A stretch of DNA of 64,000 bases from the NCBI RefSeq assembly GCF_011297335.1, contig NZ_JAAOTJ010000001.1, positions 248,001-312,000 of the forward strand, written 5' to 3'. The number at the start of each line of letters is the position of its first letter. Position 1 is the stretch's first letter. The DNA comes from Catellatospora methionotrophica. Lineage in GTDB: Bacteria > Actinomycetota > Actinomycetes > Mycobacteriales > Micromonosporaceae. The translations under genes and the position numbers were made by a program. The notes below the pieces were generated by a model, which had not been told where the DNA came from, made no database searches, and was given only the letters and a program-made list of their open reading frames with translations. Shown here in pieces: positions 8,169 to 16,147 of this stretch.

Positions 8169-8286
8169 CCAGCACGACGACGAGCACGACGGCGGCGACG
8201 GCGGCCAGCAGGCACACGCAGACCGCGGCCAGCCCGAGTCCCATGTACTCCGGCGGCGGGGCGGCGTCGGCGAGAATTGACGGCAT
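8149..8286 (-). CDS. Small single-pass membrane protein (candidate)
   Basis: The product would be 45 aa: a Pro-rich start (MPSILADAAPPPEYMGLG), one hydrophobic span of about 22 residues (AAVCVCLLAAVAAVVLVVVL) and a basic end VKRSRK, as in a type I or tail-anchored peptide. The very Val/Ala/Leu-rich span is the main support. No good ribosome binding site is seen, and the frame partly overlaps the end of the convergent gene, so it could be chance. Confidence 0.4.
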   Translation of the reverse strand: MPSILADAAPPPEYMGLGLAAVCVCLLAAVAAVVLVVVLVKRSRK

Positions 8287-8412
8287 CGGTCCAGTATCGC
8301 GATCGCGGCGCGGCCGTCCACCGGCCGAACGTGGCGTCCACGATGGCCGGTCGCCGCGACATCCGCCAGCGGGCCGCACCCCACACGGGTGGATCATGTG
8401 GTCAGATGAACC

Positions 8413-9180
8413 ATGGGCGACGGTTGGCGCGAGGTGGCTCCCGAGGAAGCGGACTGGCTTGCCGAGCTGCGGCCGGACGGGGCGTGGACCGGATACGACC
8501 CCGGCGCGCGGCCGGACGCGGCGTGGATCCTGCACGCGATGTACGAGTGGGAGTCCGGGGCGACCCAGACCACCCATCATGACCTGCGCCGCAGCCTGCT
8601 CGACGCGGGCATGGTCGAGCCGGAGCTGATCGGCGGGATCAACCTCGACGAGTGGGGTGTGGTCGACACGGGCGGCGCGGTGGGCCGCTCGCAGCATCCG
8701 GGGACAGGCTGGCGGCGGCTGCGCTGGGCCGAGCTGGCCGCGCGTACCGACGAGCCGGTCGTGCCGCCCGGCAGCGCACCGGACTTCCGCAGCCTGCCGG
8801 GCGCCCACCCCGACGGCAGCTGGCCCGCCAGCATCGAACCGCCCGGTGAGGGTTCGCTGGACCGGGAGGGCTGGCTGCGGCTGCTCGACGTGCTGATCGC
8901 CTGGTCCGGCCCGGACACGGCCTGCTTCGCGTACATCGCCCGCGGCGCGGCCCCCGACCAGGAGCCGCACGTGCTGGCCGGGCCGCTCGGCGAGGCCGCG
9001 GCGCTCTACGACGACGAGCGCGGCAGCGGCTCCCCGGCCAACCTCTGGCCCGCCGACCGTTCCTGGGTGACCTGGTCGGACTGGGACCTGTGGGGCACCA
9101 AACTCGCCGGCCCGGCCGCCCTGATCGAAACCCTGCTCGCCGACCCGGAACTCGAATCCCTGCGCCTGCCCTGGGCGTGA
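8413..9180 (+). CDS. Hypothetical protein (acidic, Trp-rich)
   Basis: The product is 255 aa starting MGDGWREVAPEEADWLAELR. It is acidic, rich in Trp, Gly and Pro, and has no signal peptide, membrane span or recognisable catalytic motif. The later part (PANLWPADRSWVTWSDWDLW) resembles uncharacterised actinobacterial proteins related to immunity/SUKH-like or DUF-type cytoplasmic proteins, but I cannot assign a family. Codon use matches its neighbours. It is convergent with the ferredoxin gene, 31 bases away. Confidence 0.6.
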   Translation: MGDGWREVAPEEADWLAELRPDGAWTGYDPGARPDAAWILHAMYEWESGATQTTHHDLRRSLLDAGMVEPELIGGINLDEWGVVDTGGAVGRSQHPGTGWRRLRWAELAARTDEPVVPPGSAPDFRSLPGAHPDGSWPASIEPPGEGSLDREGWLRLLDVLIAWSGPDTACFAYIARGAAPDQEPHVLAGPLGEAAALYDDERGSGSPANLWPADRSWVTWSDWDLWGTKLAGPAALIETLLADPELESLRLPWA

Positions 9181-9211
9181 CCCGCCGCCCACATCCGGCC
9201 TGCCAGCGGGG

Positions 9212-9421
9212 TCAGGGTTCGGTGAGGTCGATGGCGGCGGCGGGGCAGTTGTAGGCGGCCTCGCGGACGGCGTCGTACTCGGACTCGGGCGGTTCGGGCT
9301 GGCGCAGGACGACCAGGCCGAGTTCCTCGTCCTGGTCGAAGACCTCGGGCGCGGTGCGTACGCAGTTGCCCGAGCCGCAGCACGCGTCCCGGTCGACGGC
9401 GACCCGCAGCCGTCCGCTCAC
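9212..9421 (-). CDS. P450-associated ferredoxin ([3Fe-4S] type)
   Basis: The product is 69 aa from GTG 9421, which overlaps the P450 stop as GTGA. The cluster motif is DACCGSGNCVRTAPEVFD near the N-terminus with the last ligand in NCPAAAI. This is the pattern of the small single-cluster ferredoxins that feed electrons to actinobacterial cytochromes P450. Position and coupling make it the electron donor for the P450 encoded just before it. No ferredoxin reductase is in the window, so a housekeeping reductase must supply electrons. The frame is open upstream to 9574, but that part is antisense-free shadow of the P450. Confidence 0.88.
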   Translation of the reverse strand: MSGRLRVAVDRDACCGSGNCVRTAPEVFDQDEELGLVVLRQPEPPESEYDAVREAAYNCPAAAIDLTEP

Positions 9422-10614
9422 CACGTCACCGGCAGCCGCTGCACCCCGAACACGACCGCGTCGCGGTAGCGCACCTGGTCGGGCGTGACCGCCAGGGCCA
9501 GGCCGGGCAGCCGGGTGATCATTTCGGACAGGGCGATGCGCAGCTCGGCGCGGGCCAGCGGCTGGCCGATGCACTGGTGGATGCCGAAGCCGAACGCCAT
9601 GTGCTGGTGCGAGCCGCGGTGCAGGTCGAACGCGTCGCCGTCGGGGAACACGGCGGCGTCGCGGTTGGCCGCCGACAGCAGCGCGATGACGCCCTCCCCG
9701 GCGGCGATCGGGTGCCCGCCGACAGCGGTGTCGGCTGTCGCGACGCGGGTCAGCCCGGTCCGCACGATGGTCAGGTAGCGCAGCAGCTCCTCGACGGTGT
9801 CGTCGATCAGCTCGGGCCGCTCCCGCAGCTGGCGCAGCTGCTCCGGGTGTTCGAGCAGCACCAGCGCGCTCAGGCCGATCATGTTGGAGGTGGTCTCGTG
9901 CCCGGCGATGAGCAGTAGCACCGACAGGCCGACCAGCTCCTCCTCGGTCATCTCGCCGGTGGCGACGCGCTCGGCGGCCAGGCGGCTGATCATGTCCTCG
10001 CCGGGTTCGCCGCGCCGGACGGCGATGAGCCGGGTCAGGTATTCGCGCATCTCCTCGATCGCGTCGCGGACCTGCTCGGGCGGGCTCGACCAGGCCAGCA
10101 GGATGCGGCTGCGCTCCTGGAAGTAGTCGTGGTCGGCGTACGGGACGCCGAGCAGGTGGCAGATCACCATCGACGGGACCGGCAGCGCGAAGTGCTCGAC
10201 GAGGTCGGCGGGCTGCCCGGCGGCGCGCAGTTCGTCGAGGGCGTCGACGACGGTCTGCCGGATCAGCGGCTCCAGCGTGCGGATGTGCTTGATCATGAAC
10301 TCGGGCGTGAGCATGCGGCGGAACTTCGTGTGTTCCGGCGGGTCCATCCGGATCAGCGAGCCGTCCGGGCGGCGCGGCATGTCCTCGGGCATCGGCCGGA
10401 TCAGCGGGAAGCCGGGCCGGGTGAAGTCGCTGGAGAAGTCCGGGCTGCGCAGCAGTTCACGCAGGTGCTCGTGCCGGGTGAACAGCCAGGCCTGCTGGCC
10501 GGTCGGCAGCTGCACCCGGCCCACCCCGTCCGGGCCGAGGTCCGGCAGCAGCGGTTCGAGCCCGGCGTTGCCGAACGGGTACGTCGGTACGCTCGTGGCC
10601 AGTGTGTCGGACAT
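9418..10614 (-). CDS. Cytochrome P450
   Basis: The product is 398 aa from ATG 10614, preceded by GGGGGAG at 6 bases' distance; an upstream in-frame start at 10668 is less likely. The oxygen-binding I-helix motif is AGHETT, the ExxR motif is in VEELLRY, and the haem-binding loop is FGFGIHQCIGQPLARAEL with the Cys ligand. It is soluble and bacterial class I in size and layout, similar to the CYP105/CYP107 group of macrolide and xenobiotic hydroxylases. The ferredoxin gene overlaps its stop. No biosynthetic cluster surrounds it, so a free-standing oxidation or detoxification role is likely; the substrate is unknown. Confidence 0.92.
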   Translation of the reverse strand: MSDTLATSVPTYPFGNAGLEPLLPDLGPDGVGRVQLPTGQQAWLFTRHEHLRELLRSPDFSSDFTRPGFPLIRPMPEDMPRRPDGSLIRMDPPEHTKFRRMLTPEFMIKHIRTLEPLIRQTVVDALDELRAAGQPADLVEHFALPVPSMVICHLLGVPYADHDYFQERSRILLAWSSPPEQVRDAIEEMREYLTRLIAVRRGEPGEDMISRLAAERVATGEMTEEELVGLSVLLLIAGHETTSNMIGLSALVLLEHPEQLRQLRERPELIDDTVEELLRYLTIVRTGLTRVATADTAVGGHPIAAGEGVIALLSAANRDAAVFPDGDAFDLHRGSHQHMAFGFGIHQCIGQPLARAELRIALSEMITRLPGLALAVTPDQVRYRDAVVFGVQRLPVTW

Positions 10615-10702
10615 GTCAGACTCCCCCGTCGAACCGCCAGGACCTCTCCAAGTTACTAGCGTTCGCACCTTTTGGCAGGTTTCTGGCCGACCGGCCGGCT
10701 GG

Positions 10703-11197
10703 TCAGGGAACCACGACCACCGGCCAGCGGCCCTGCTTGACCAGCCGGGTCGCCACCGAGCCGACGAACCGGTGCCCCGCCTGCGCGGACGCGCCGACGA
10801 CCAGCATGTCCGCTTTCAGCTCGTCGGCGGCGGCCCGCAGCTCGGCGTACGCGTCCCCGCGCCGCACCACGAAGGTGACCGGCAGGTCCATCTCCTCGGC
10901 CGCCCGGCGCACCTGTTCGCGCAGCTCGGCCGCCAGTTCCTCAGCCGTCTCGACGACCGCGGCGGCGGCCTGGCCGTAGATCGCCCCGACCAGCCCGGCG
11001 TGCTCCCCCACGAAGACCACCACCAGGCGGCTGCGCTGCCTGCGGGCCAGCCCGGCGGCGTAGGCGGCGGCCCGTTCCGAGGTCGGGCTGCCGTCCACGC
11101 CGACCATGATCACGCGGGGTCCGTCGGTGCCCCGCTCGAAGGCGCACGGGGCGGCCGCCGGTCCGTAGTGCTCGGCGCGCTGCTGCGGGACGTCCAC
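10703..11197 (-). CDS. Universal stress protein (UspA family)
   Basis: The product is 164 aa from GTG 11197, with GGAGG upstream. A non-conserved N-terminal 29 residues lead to MVGVDGSPTSERAAAYAAGL, the usual first strand and helix. The nucleotide-binding signature appears near the end as VVGASAQAGHRFVGSVATRL (G-2x-G-9x-G-S/T-like), which suggests it binds ATP. Such proteins are cytoplasmic and modulate survival under stress or respiratory changes. It lies 17 bases after the exporter gene on the same strand, so it is probably transcribed from the TetR-controlled exporter promoter. Confidence 0.85.
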   Translation of the reverse strand: MDVPQQRAEHYGPAAAPCAFERGTDGPRVIMVGVDGSPTSERAAAYAAGLARRQRSRLVVVFVGEHAGLVGAIYGQAAAAVVETAEELAAELREQVRRAAEEMDLPVTFVVRRGDAYAELRAAADELKADMLVVGASAQAGHRFVGSVATRLVKQGRWPVVVVP

Positions 11198-11214
11198 GGT
11201 CCGGCCCTCCTCGC

Positions 11215-13170
11215 TCAGGCCCGGCCGTGCCGGGACGATGCGGTCCGACCGTCGGCGGCCGCCGCGTGCGGGCGGGCCGTGGTCGGCAGGTCACCCGGGA
11301 TCGGGCCGAAGCCGTGGGGCACCCGAACCGCCGCCGGTCCGTAGCCGTAGGACGGCGCACCCTCGGGCGAACGCTCACCGGCCTGCGCCGGGACGTACTG
11401 CCCGTGGCCTCGGCTCGTCGCGGCAGCCTGCGTGCGACCGTCGGCGTGCGGCGGCCACGGGCTGGACGGCGCGTAGGCGAACGCGGGAGCCGGCGTGTGC
11501 GGCCGGGCGGTTACGTGGCCGTGCGCCGGTTCCGGGGTGCGGGCGTGGGCCATCGCCGGAGCGTGGGCGGGTGTCGGGCGATGCGAGCGGGCGTCGGCGT
11601 GCGACGGGACCTGGGCCGGGGCGGGCTCCGGGGCGGTCGGGACGGGGGCCTCGACGCCGGAGCGCAGCACGATCTCGGGCAGCAGCAGGGCGGCGATGAC
11701 GCCGACCACGCCGATCGCGGCGGAGATGAGGAAGATGTGGCCGGTGGCGTCGCCGTACGCCTCGCGCACGATCGTCTGGGCGGCGGGCGGCAGCGCCTTG
11801 AGGTTGAGCGAGCCGCCGCCCGAGCCCGCGGGCAGTCCCGCCGCGGCCAGGTGCGCGGCGATGATCGACTGGACCCGGTTGGCCAGCACGGCGCCGAGCA
11901 CCGAGACGCCGATGGTGCCGCCGAGCGAGCGGAAGAAGGTCACCGAGCCGGTGGCCGCGCCCAGATCCTTGAGCGCGGCGGTGTTCTGCACCGCGAGCAC
12001 CAGGTTCTGCATGGTCATGCCGACACCCAGGCCGACGAGCAGCATGCCGGTGCCGATCATGGCCAGCGGCGTGTCGTGGTCGATGAACGACAGCCCGGCG
12101 AACCCGGCGACCAGCACGATCGCGCCGGTGACGATGTACGGCTTGACCTTGCCGGTCTTGGTGACCAGGCGGCCGGTGACTGTCGAGGAGATCAGGACGC
12201 CGAGCATCATCGGCATGGTGAGCAGTCCGGCCTCGGTCGGGGTGTAGCCGCGGCCGATCTGGAAGTACTGCCCGAGGAACACGGCACCGCCGAACATGGC
12301 CATGCCGACCGCGAGGCTGGCGACGATGGACAGCGCCGGCACCCGCTTGCTGATCACGGTGATCGGAACGACCGGGCTCTCCGCCCGCAACTCGACCCAC
12401 ACCGCCGCCGCCAGCACCAGCACCGCCGCGCCGACCATGGCGAACGTCTGCCACGAAACCCAGTCGAACGAGTTGCCGACGAACGACACCCACACCAGCA
12501 GCGTGCTGACACCGATGGCGATCAGCGCCGCGCCGACGTAGTCGATCTTCGCCTTGATCCGGTGCCCGCGGGGCAGGTCGAGGGTCAGCCAGAGCAGCGC
12601 GAAGGCGATCGCGGCGATCGGCACGCCGACGAAGAAGCACCAGCGCCAGCCCAGCCAGGAGGTGTCCACGATCACGCCGCCGAGCAGCGGCCCGGCCAGC
12701 GTCGCCACGGCCATCACGCCGCCCAGGTAGCCGTTGTAGCGGCCGCGCTCGCGCGGCGGGATCATCGCCGCGATCACGATCTGCACCAGGGCCTGCAGGC
12801 CGCCGACGCCGATGCCCTGCACGGCGCGGGCCGCGATGACCTGGTTGGTGTCCTGCGCGAAGCCGCTCAGCAGCGAACCGATCACGAAGATCACGATCGC
12901 GATCTGGACCAGGAGCTTCTTGCTGAACATGTCCGCCAGGCGGCCCCAGACGGGGGTGGTGGCGGTCGCGGCGAGCAGGGTCGCGGTGACGATCCAGGTG
13001 TACTGCGTCTGCGTGCCGTTCAGCTCGCCGACGATACGCGGCAGCGCGGTGGAGACGATGGTCGAACTGATCATGGCGACGAACAGCACGAGCAGCAGCC
13101 CGCTCAGGGACTCCAGGATCTCGCGGTGGCCCATGCGCAGGTGGCGGGGGGTGTGGCCGGGGTTGCTCAT
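11215..13170 (-). CDS. MFS drug exporter, DHA2 (14-TM) family, with His/Pro-rich tail
   Basis: The product is 651 aa from ATG 13170 (MSNPGHTPRHLRMGHREILE). Residues about 20-500 contain 14 hydrophobic segments with DHA2 motifs: LPRIVGELNGTQTQYTWIVT after TM1, GRLADMFSKK (motif A), and RAVQGIGVGGLQALVQIV (motif B). It should export drugs or metabolites using the proton gradient. The C-terminal ~150 residues are unusual: low-complexity Ala/Pro with 12 His, predicted cytosolic. The TetR gene is divergent, and a 15-nt operator-like repeat lies just upstream of a CATATT -10-like hexamer. A universal stress protein gene follows in the same operon. Confidence 0.9.
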   Translation of the reverse strand: MSNPGHTPRHLRMGHREILESLSGLLLVLFVAMISSTIVSTALPRIVGELNGTQTQYTWIVTATLLAATATTPVWGRLADMFSKKLLVQIAIVIFVIGSLLSGFAQDTNQVIAARAVQGIGVGGLQALVQIVIAAMIPPRERGRYNGYLGGVMAVATLAGPLLGGVIVDTSWLGWRWCFFVGVPIAAIAFALLWLTLDLPRGHRIKAKIDYVGAALIAIGVSTLLVWVSFVGNSFDWVSWQTFAMVGAAVLVLAAAVWVELRAESPVVPITVISKRVPALSIVASLAVGMAMFGGAVFLGQYFQIGRGYTPTEAGLLTMPMMLGVLISSTVTGRLVTKTGKVKPYIVTGAIVLVAGFAGLSFIDHDTPLAMIGTGMLLVGLGVGMTMQNLVLAVQNTAALKDLGAATGSVTFFRSLGGTIGVSVLGAVLANRVQSIIAAHLAAAGLPAGSGGGSLNLKALPPAAQTIVREAYGDATGHIFLISAAIGVVGVIAALLLPEIVLRSGVEAPVPTAPEPAPAQVPSHADARSHRPTPAHAPAMAHARTPEPAHGHVTARPHTPAPAFAYAPSSPWPPHADGRTQAAATSRGHGQYVPAQAGERSPEGAPSYGYGPAAVRVPHGFGPIPGDLPTTARPHAAAADGRTASSRHGRA

Positions 13171-13177
13171 GGCATCG

Positions 13178-13183
13178 AATATG
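13178..13183 (-). promoter_or_regulatory. -10-like element of the exporter gene
   Basis: On the minus strand CATATT ends 7 bases before the ATG at 13170 and no ribosome binding site is present, suggesting a leaderless transcript. The operator-like repeat lies 9 bases further upstream, in the spacer or -35 position, where a bound repressor would block RNA polymerase. Confidence 0.3.
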
Positions 13184-13192
13184 CACCCGAAC

Positions 13193-13207
13193 TTGCGCAG
13201 TGTGCAA
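13193..13207. promoter_or_regulatory. Operator-like inverted repeat 1 (probable TetR site)
   Basis: TTGCGCAGTGTGCAA is an inverted repeat of 7-bp half-sites around one central base, with one mismatched pair. It lies in the divergent region between the exporter and tetR, 22 bases before the exporter ATG and 64 bases (first base to start) before the tetR GTG. A copy differing at one base lies after tetR. Dyad, position and duplication make it the likely binding site of the adjacent TetR protein. Confidence 0.7.
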
Positions 13208-13241
13208 AGTTTCCCGATGTGCATTCCGCCACGGCGGCCGG

Positions 13242-13247
13242 TATCGT
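13242..13247 (+). promoter_or_regulatory. -10 element of tetR (probable leaderless promoter)
   Basis: TATCGT fits TANNNT and lies 9 bases before the tetR GTG start; no ribosome binding site is visible. It begins 35 bases after the end of operator copy 1. Confidence 0.4.
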
Positions 13248-13256
13248 CTCCTGCTC

Positions 13257-13850
13257 GTGGAGCCGACGACGACCCTGCGCGAACGCAAGAAGGAAGCGAC
13301 CCGCCAGGCGCTGCACGAGGCCGTGCTCCGCCTGGCCGTCGAGCGCGGCCTGGACGCGGTGACCGTGGACGCCATCGCCGACGAGGCCAACGTGTCGCGG
13401 CGCACGTTCTCCAACTACTTCGCCAACAAGGAGGACGCCCTCCTCTACGGCGACCGCGTACGCATCGAGCGCCTGCTCGACCTGCTGCGCGCCCGCCCCG
13501 CCGGGGAGTCGCCCTGGCAGGCGATGACCGCCGCCGCGCAGACCCAGTTCACGCAGCTCGGCAAGGTCGACCCGAACTGGGTCGCGCAGACCCGGCTGCT
13601 GCGCCGCCACCCGTCGCTGCTCGCCCAGCAGGCGGCCGCGCAGGCGACCCTCGAACAGGAGCTCGCCGCCGAGATCGCCGCCCGCGACCCCGGCCATCCC
13701 GACGAGCCGGCGCGCTCGCGGGTGCTGGCCGCGGTGTTTATGGCGACGCTGCGCTGCGCGTTCGGCCTGTGGGTCGAGCAGCGTGGCGGGGCAGCCCTGC
13801 CCGACGCGGTGCGGGCCGCGTTCGACCGGGCCGCCGAGCCGTTCGCATAA
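13257..13850 (+). CDS. TetR family transcriptional regulator
   Basis: The product is 197 aa from GTG 13257. The N-terminal helix-turn-helix is complete: ERKKEATRQALHEAVLRLAV, then VTVDAIADEANVSRRTFSNY and FANKEDALLYGDR, the standard TetR DNA-binding region. The C-terminal ligand domain is of the type that often ends in a FGLWVEQRGG-like segment, with no known inducer. It is divergent from a DHA2 exporter and followed by a membrane protein gene; near-identical 15-nt dyads precede both. It most likely represses the exporter, itself and the downstream gene until a toxic ligand binds. An upstream in-frame ATG at 13200 would overlap the operator and is unlikely. Confidence 0.9.
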   Translation: MEPTTTLRERKKEATRQALHEAVLRLAVERGLDAVTVDAIADEANVSRRTFSNYFANKEDALLYGDRVRIERLLDLLRARPAGESPWQAMTAAAQTQFTQLGKVDPNWVAQTRLLRRHPSLLAQQAAAQATLEQELAAEIAARDPGHPDEPARSRVLAAVFMATLRCAFGLWVEQRGGAALPDAVRAAFDRAAEPFA

Positions 13851-13890
13851 CGCGCGGGCCACGTGCCGGTTGACCGGCATTCAGCAAATT

Positions 13891-13905
13891 TTGCGCTGTG
13901 TGCAA
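13891..13905. promoter_or_regulatory. Operator-like inverted repeat 2 (probable TetR site)
   Basis: TTGCGCTGTGTGCAA matches operator copy 1 at 14 of 15 bases. Its first base is 64 bases before the GTG of the UPF0104 gene, exactly the spacing seen before tetR. This identical geometry suggests that the two promoters are controlled in the same way. Confidence 0.65.
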
Positions 13906-13940
13906 GATTACGAGTCGCTCGCCGGGCCGCTCCCGGGCGG

Positions 13941-13946
13941 TAAGGT
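13941..13946 (+). promoter_or_regulatory. -10 element of the UPF0104 membrane protein gene
   Basis: TAAGGT fits TANNNT and lies 8 bases before GTG 13955, with no ribosome binding site. It begins 36 bases after operator copy 2, against 35 for the tetR promoter. Confidence 0.4.
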
Positions 13947-13954
13947 CCGTCCTC

Positions 13955-15238
13955 GTGAAGGCACTTCGCCGGGCATCCGCGCCGAAGGTTTGCCGACGCC
14001 GGGCCCGGCCCTACCGGTCCCCGCGCCGGCAGGCCGCGCTACCCGGCGAACGGGCTGCCCGACGTCGCCGCCTGCCACGCCCACCCAGCGCGCCACCTGC
14101 GGCGACACCGGACGGCGCCACCACGGCCCCGCCCGCCACACCCGGCTGGCGGCGCTGGCTGCGCAGGCTGCTGCCGGTGGCCGTGGTGGTGCTCGCGCTG
14201 CAGACCGTCCGCGGCCAGATCCCCGGGTTCGACGAGATCACCCCCGTGCTCGCCGACAGCGACCTGGCCTGGATCGGCGTCGCGGTACTGGCCGAGGTGC
14301 TGTCGATGTCCCTGTTCGCGCGCCAGCACATCAGCCTGCTGCGCGGCGTCGGCGTACGGGCCGGGCTGGGCGCGACGCTGGCGCTGACCTATACGCGCTC
14401 CGCGCTGGCTATCTGCATGCCCGCCGGCACCGCCGTGTCGGCCGGGTTCGCGTACCAGCGGTTCCGCCGCTGGGGAGCCGACCGCGAGTCCGCCACCGCT
14501 GTCGTGATCATGTCCGGCATCTGCTCGTTCGGGGCGCTGGTGCTGCTGTACGCCGCCGGTTTCCTGCTCGGTTTCCTGGCCGCGCCCGGCCCGACCTGGC
14601 AGGAGCAGCCGGTGCTGACCGTCGCGGTGCTGGCCGTCAGCATCGCGGGCGCGGTTCTGCTGATGCGCCAGTTCGCCCGGCCTCACGTGCCGCTGACTGC
14701 CGGACCGCTCGACGGGCAGGACGTCGCCTACCGGGCCGCCGCACCGCAAGCGCCCGCCACCGGTCCCGTCGCCTGGCCCGGCCTGATCCGCCGGCAGCTG
14801 CAACGGCTCGGCGAGCTGCTGCGCGGCGTCGTGGCGATCGCCGAGAGCATGCCCCGGCGGCACCGCAGCGCGGCGCTGGGCTTCGCGGCACTGAACTGGC
14901 TCGGCGACATGGCCTGCCTCGCCGCCGTCGCGCAGGCCTTCCACCTGCCACTCGACCTGCTGCAGCTCGGCACGGTGTACGTCGCCGCGCAGCTGGTCCG
15001 GCAGATCCCGATCACGCCGGGCGGCATCGGCGTCATCGAGGCGACGCTGCTCGCCGCGCTGACCGCCGCGGGCGCGGAACCGGCCGCCGCCGCGGCTACC
15101 GTGCTCGGCTACCGGCTGCTGTCCTGCTGGCTCGTCATCCCCGCAGGCCTCACCACCTGGACGTTCCTGCGCCGCGCCGACCGCCGCGGACCCGCCACCC
15201 GGCCACCGGCCACCGACCCGGCACCGGTCACCGTCTGA
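13955..15238 (+). CDS. UPF0104 / lysylphosphatidylglycerol synthase TM-region membrane protein
   Basis: The product is 427 aa from GTG 13955. A basic, Pro-rich N-terminus of about 80 residues precedes 7-8 membrane spans. Family marks include the segment around ALAICMPAGTAVSAGFAYQR and the late VRQIPITPGGIGVIEATLL, the conserved PGGIG signature of the flippase-like domain (YbhN/AglD). It lacks the C-terminal transferase domain of MprF, so it may move a lipid or serve as a membrane partner in cell-envelope modification. Start choice is supported by the -10 and operator spacing shared with tetR. It is convergent with the DUF998 gene, with a long palindrome between. Confidence 0.82.
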   Translation: MKALRRASAPKVCRRRARPYRSPRRQAALPGERAARRRRLPRPPSAPPAATPDGATTAPPATPGWRRWLRRLLPVAVVVLALQTVRGQIPGFDEITPVLADSDLAWIGVAVLAEVLSMSLFARQHISLLRGVGVRAGLGATLALTYTRSALAICMPAGTAVSAGFAYQRFRRWGADRESATAVVIMSGICSFGALVLLYAAGFLLGFLAAPGPTWQEQPVLTVAVLAVSIAGAVLLMRQFARPHVPLTAGPLDGQDVAYRAAAPQAPATGPVAWPGLIRRQLQRLGELLRGVVAIAESMPRRHRSAALGFAALNWLGDMACLAAVAQAFHLPLDLLQLGTVYVAAQLVRQIPITPGGIGVIEATLLAALTAAGAEPAAAAATVLGYRLLSCWLVIPAGLTTWTFLRRADRRGPATRPPATDPAPVTV

Positions 15239-15252
15239 CCGCTGCCGCGTTC

Positions 15253-15320
15253 CATGATCTGTTTTCGTGGGCGCTGGCTGTCCCTATAGGGGCGTCCAGC
15301 GACCACGAAAACGAATCATG
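15253..15320. repeat. Long imperfect palindrome between convergent genes
   Basis: Two 25-nt arms (15253-15277 and 15296-15320) match at 22 positions, and the 18-nt loop itself contains the perfect palindrome CCCTATAGGG. The core of each arm is GTTTTCGTGG / CCACGAAAAC. It sits between the stops of the UPF0104 gene and the DUF998 gene, so a bidirectional terminator is the simplest role; the length and symmetry would also fit a mobile repeat (MITE or REP-like). Confidence 0.65.
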
Positions 15321-15333
15321 ACGGGCTTCGGCG

Positions 15334-16017
15334 CTACGACGCCGGGGTCGGTGCGTCGTCGGGGGCTGGCACAGCCGCTGCCCGCCACGCCCAGCGGCCC
15401 AGTGCCAGCACCGTCAGCACCTCGAAGGTGGCCAGGCCGCGCTCCACGAAGCCGAGCGGGATGACGTCCCACCACGGCGGGCCGGTATACGGCGTGAGCA
15501 GGTAGGCGCCGATGATGACGCTGAAGAAGGCGAGGGCGGCCAGGGCGGGGATCGCGGTCAGCCAGACGCTGCCGCGCCAGCGCCGCTCCCGCCGCCACAT
15601 GACGGTGACCAGCAGGGCACCCAGCGGCAGGCTGAGGAACGCGACGAGGCTCGCCATCCGGTGGATCGTGCCGTGCGTCGACGGGCCCACCGACCAGTCG
15701 TGCTTCGGGAAGTACACCACCGCCGCCAGACCTGCCGACCACAGCAGCAGCCCCAGCGAGGCGAACGAGGCGGGCCGGATCAGTTTGGCGTACGCCAGCG
15801 CCGCGAACACGGCCAGCGAACCCGCTGCCAGGATGAGCACGCCGAGGTTGAACACCCAGCCCGTCTCGTAGTACGCGTACTCGCTGATGGTCCGCCGGAT
15901 CGGGCTGATCGCGGCCGTCGGCGGCAGCACGTGCAGCGCGGACACGGCCAGCACCCCGGTGAAGACGGCGGCGAACCCCGCAGCGGCGAACGGGCGAGCA
16001 AGTGAGACCGACGACAT
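15334..16017 (-). CDS. DUF998 membrane protein
   Basis: The product is 227 aa from ATG 16017; an ATG six codons upstream (16035) is an alternative. Six hydrophobic segments are visible. The early PIRRTISEYAYYETGWVFNLGV and the middle HGTIHRMASLVAFLSLPLGA are typical of DUF998, which is distantly like the frog-cytochrome-b561/PAP2-type helical bundles. The family has no proven function. It is transcribed leftward and is preceded by an MFS exporter gene from which it is separated by a cluster of hairpins, so it likely has its own promoter. Confidence 0.75.
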   Translation of the reverse strand: MSSVSLARPFAAAGFAAVFTGVLAVSALHVLPPTAAISPIRRTISEYAYYETGWVFNLGVLILAAGSLAVFAALAYAKLIRPASFASLGLLLWSAGLAAVVYFPKHDWSVGPSTHGTIHRMASLVAFLSLPLGALLVTVMWRRERRWRGSVWLTAIPALAALAFFSVIIGAYLLTPYTGPPWWDVIPLGFVERGLATFEVLTVLALGRWAWRAAAVPAPDDAPTPAS

Positions 16018-16066
16018 CCCCCGATCATCGCGCATCGGCGGCGTGCCGGTGGGCCTGCCCGTCGCT

Positions 16067-16130
16067 GTGCAGTTTCGGGGGCAACGCACCCGTCACGGCA
16101 CACGATCGTGCAGTTTCCCCGAGACTGCAC
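16067..16130. terminator. Nested hairpins between MFS exporter and DUF998 gene
   Basis: GTGCAGTTTCGGGG (16067-16080) pairs with CCCCGAGACTGCAC (16117-16130) at 13 of 14 positions. A shorter alternative stem (GTGCAGT with ACTGCAC) exists inside the right part, and CACGATCGTG (16101-16110) is a perfect palindrome in the loop. Located 18 bases after the exporter stop, it probably ends that transcript. No U-run follows. Confidence 0.5.
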
Positions 16131-16147
16131 TGCCGCAGGTGGCCACC

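Noticed and set aside
8287-9192. Large minus-strand frame extending the 45-aa membrane protein upstream
   Set aside because: It is antisense to the 255-aa plus-strand gene and has shadow composition; only the C-terminal 45 codons look protein-like.
9212-10614. Biosynthetic gene cluster around the P450 and ferredoxin
   Set aside because: Neighbours are a hypothetical protein and a stress protein/exporter operon; no synthase, tailoring or resistance set is present.
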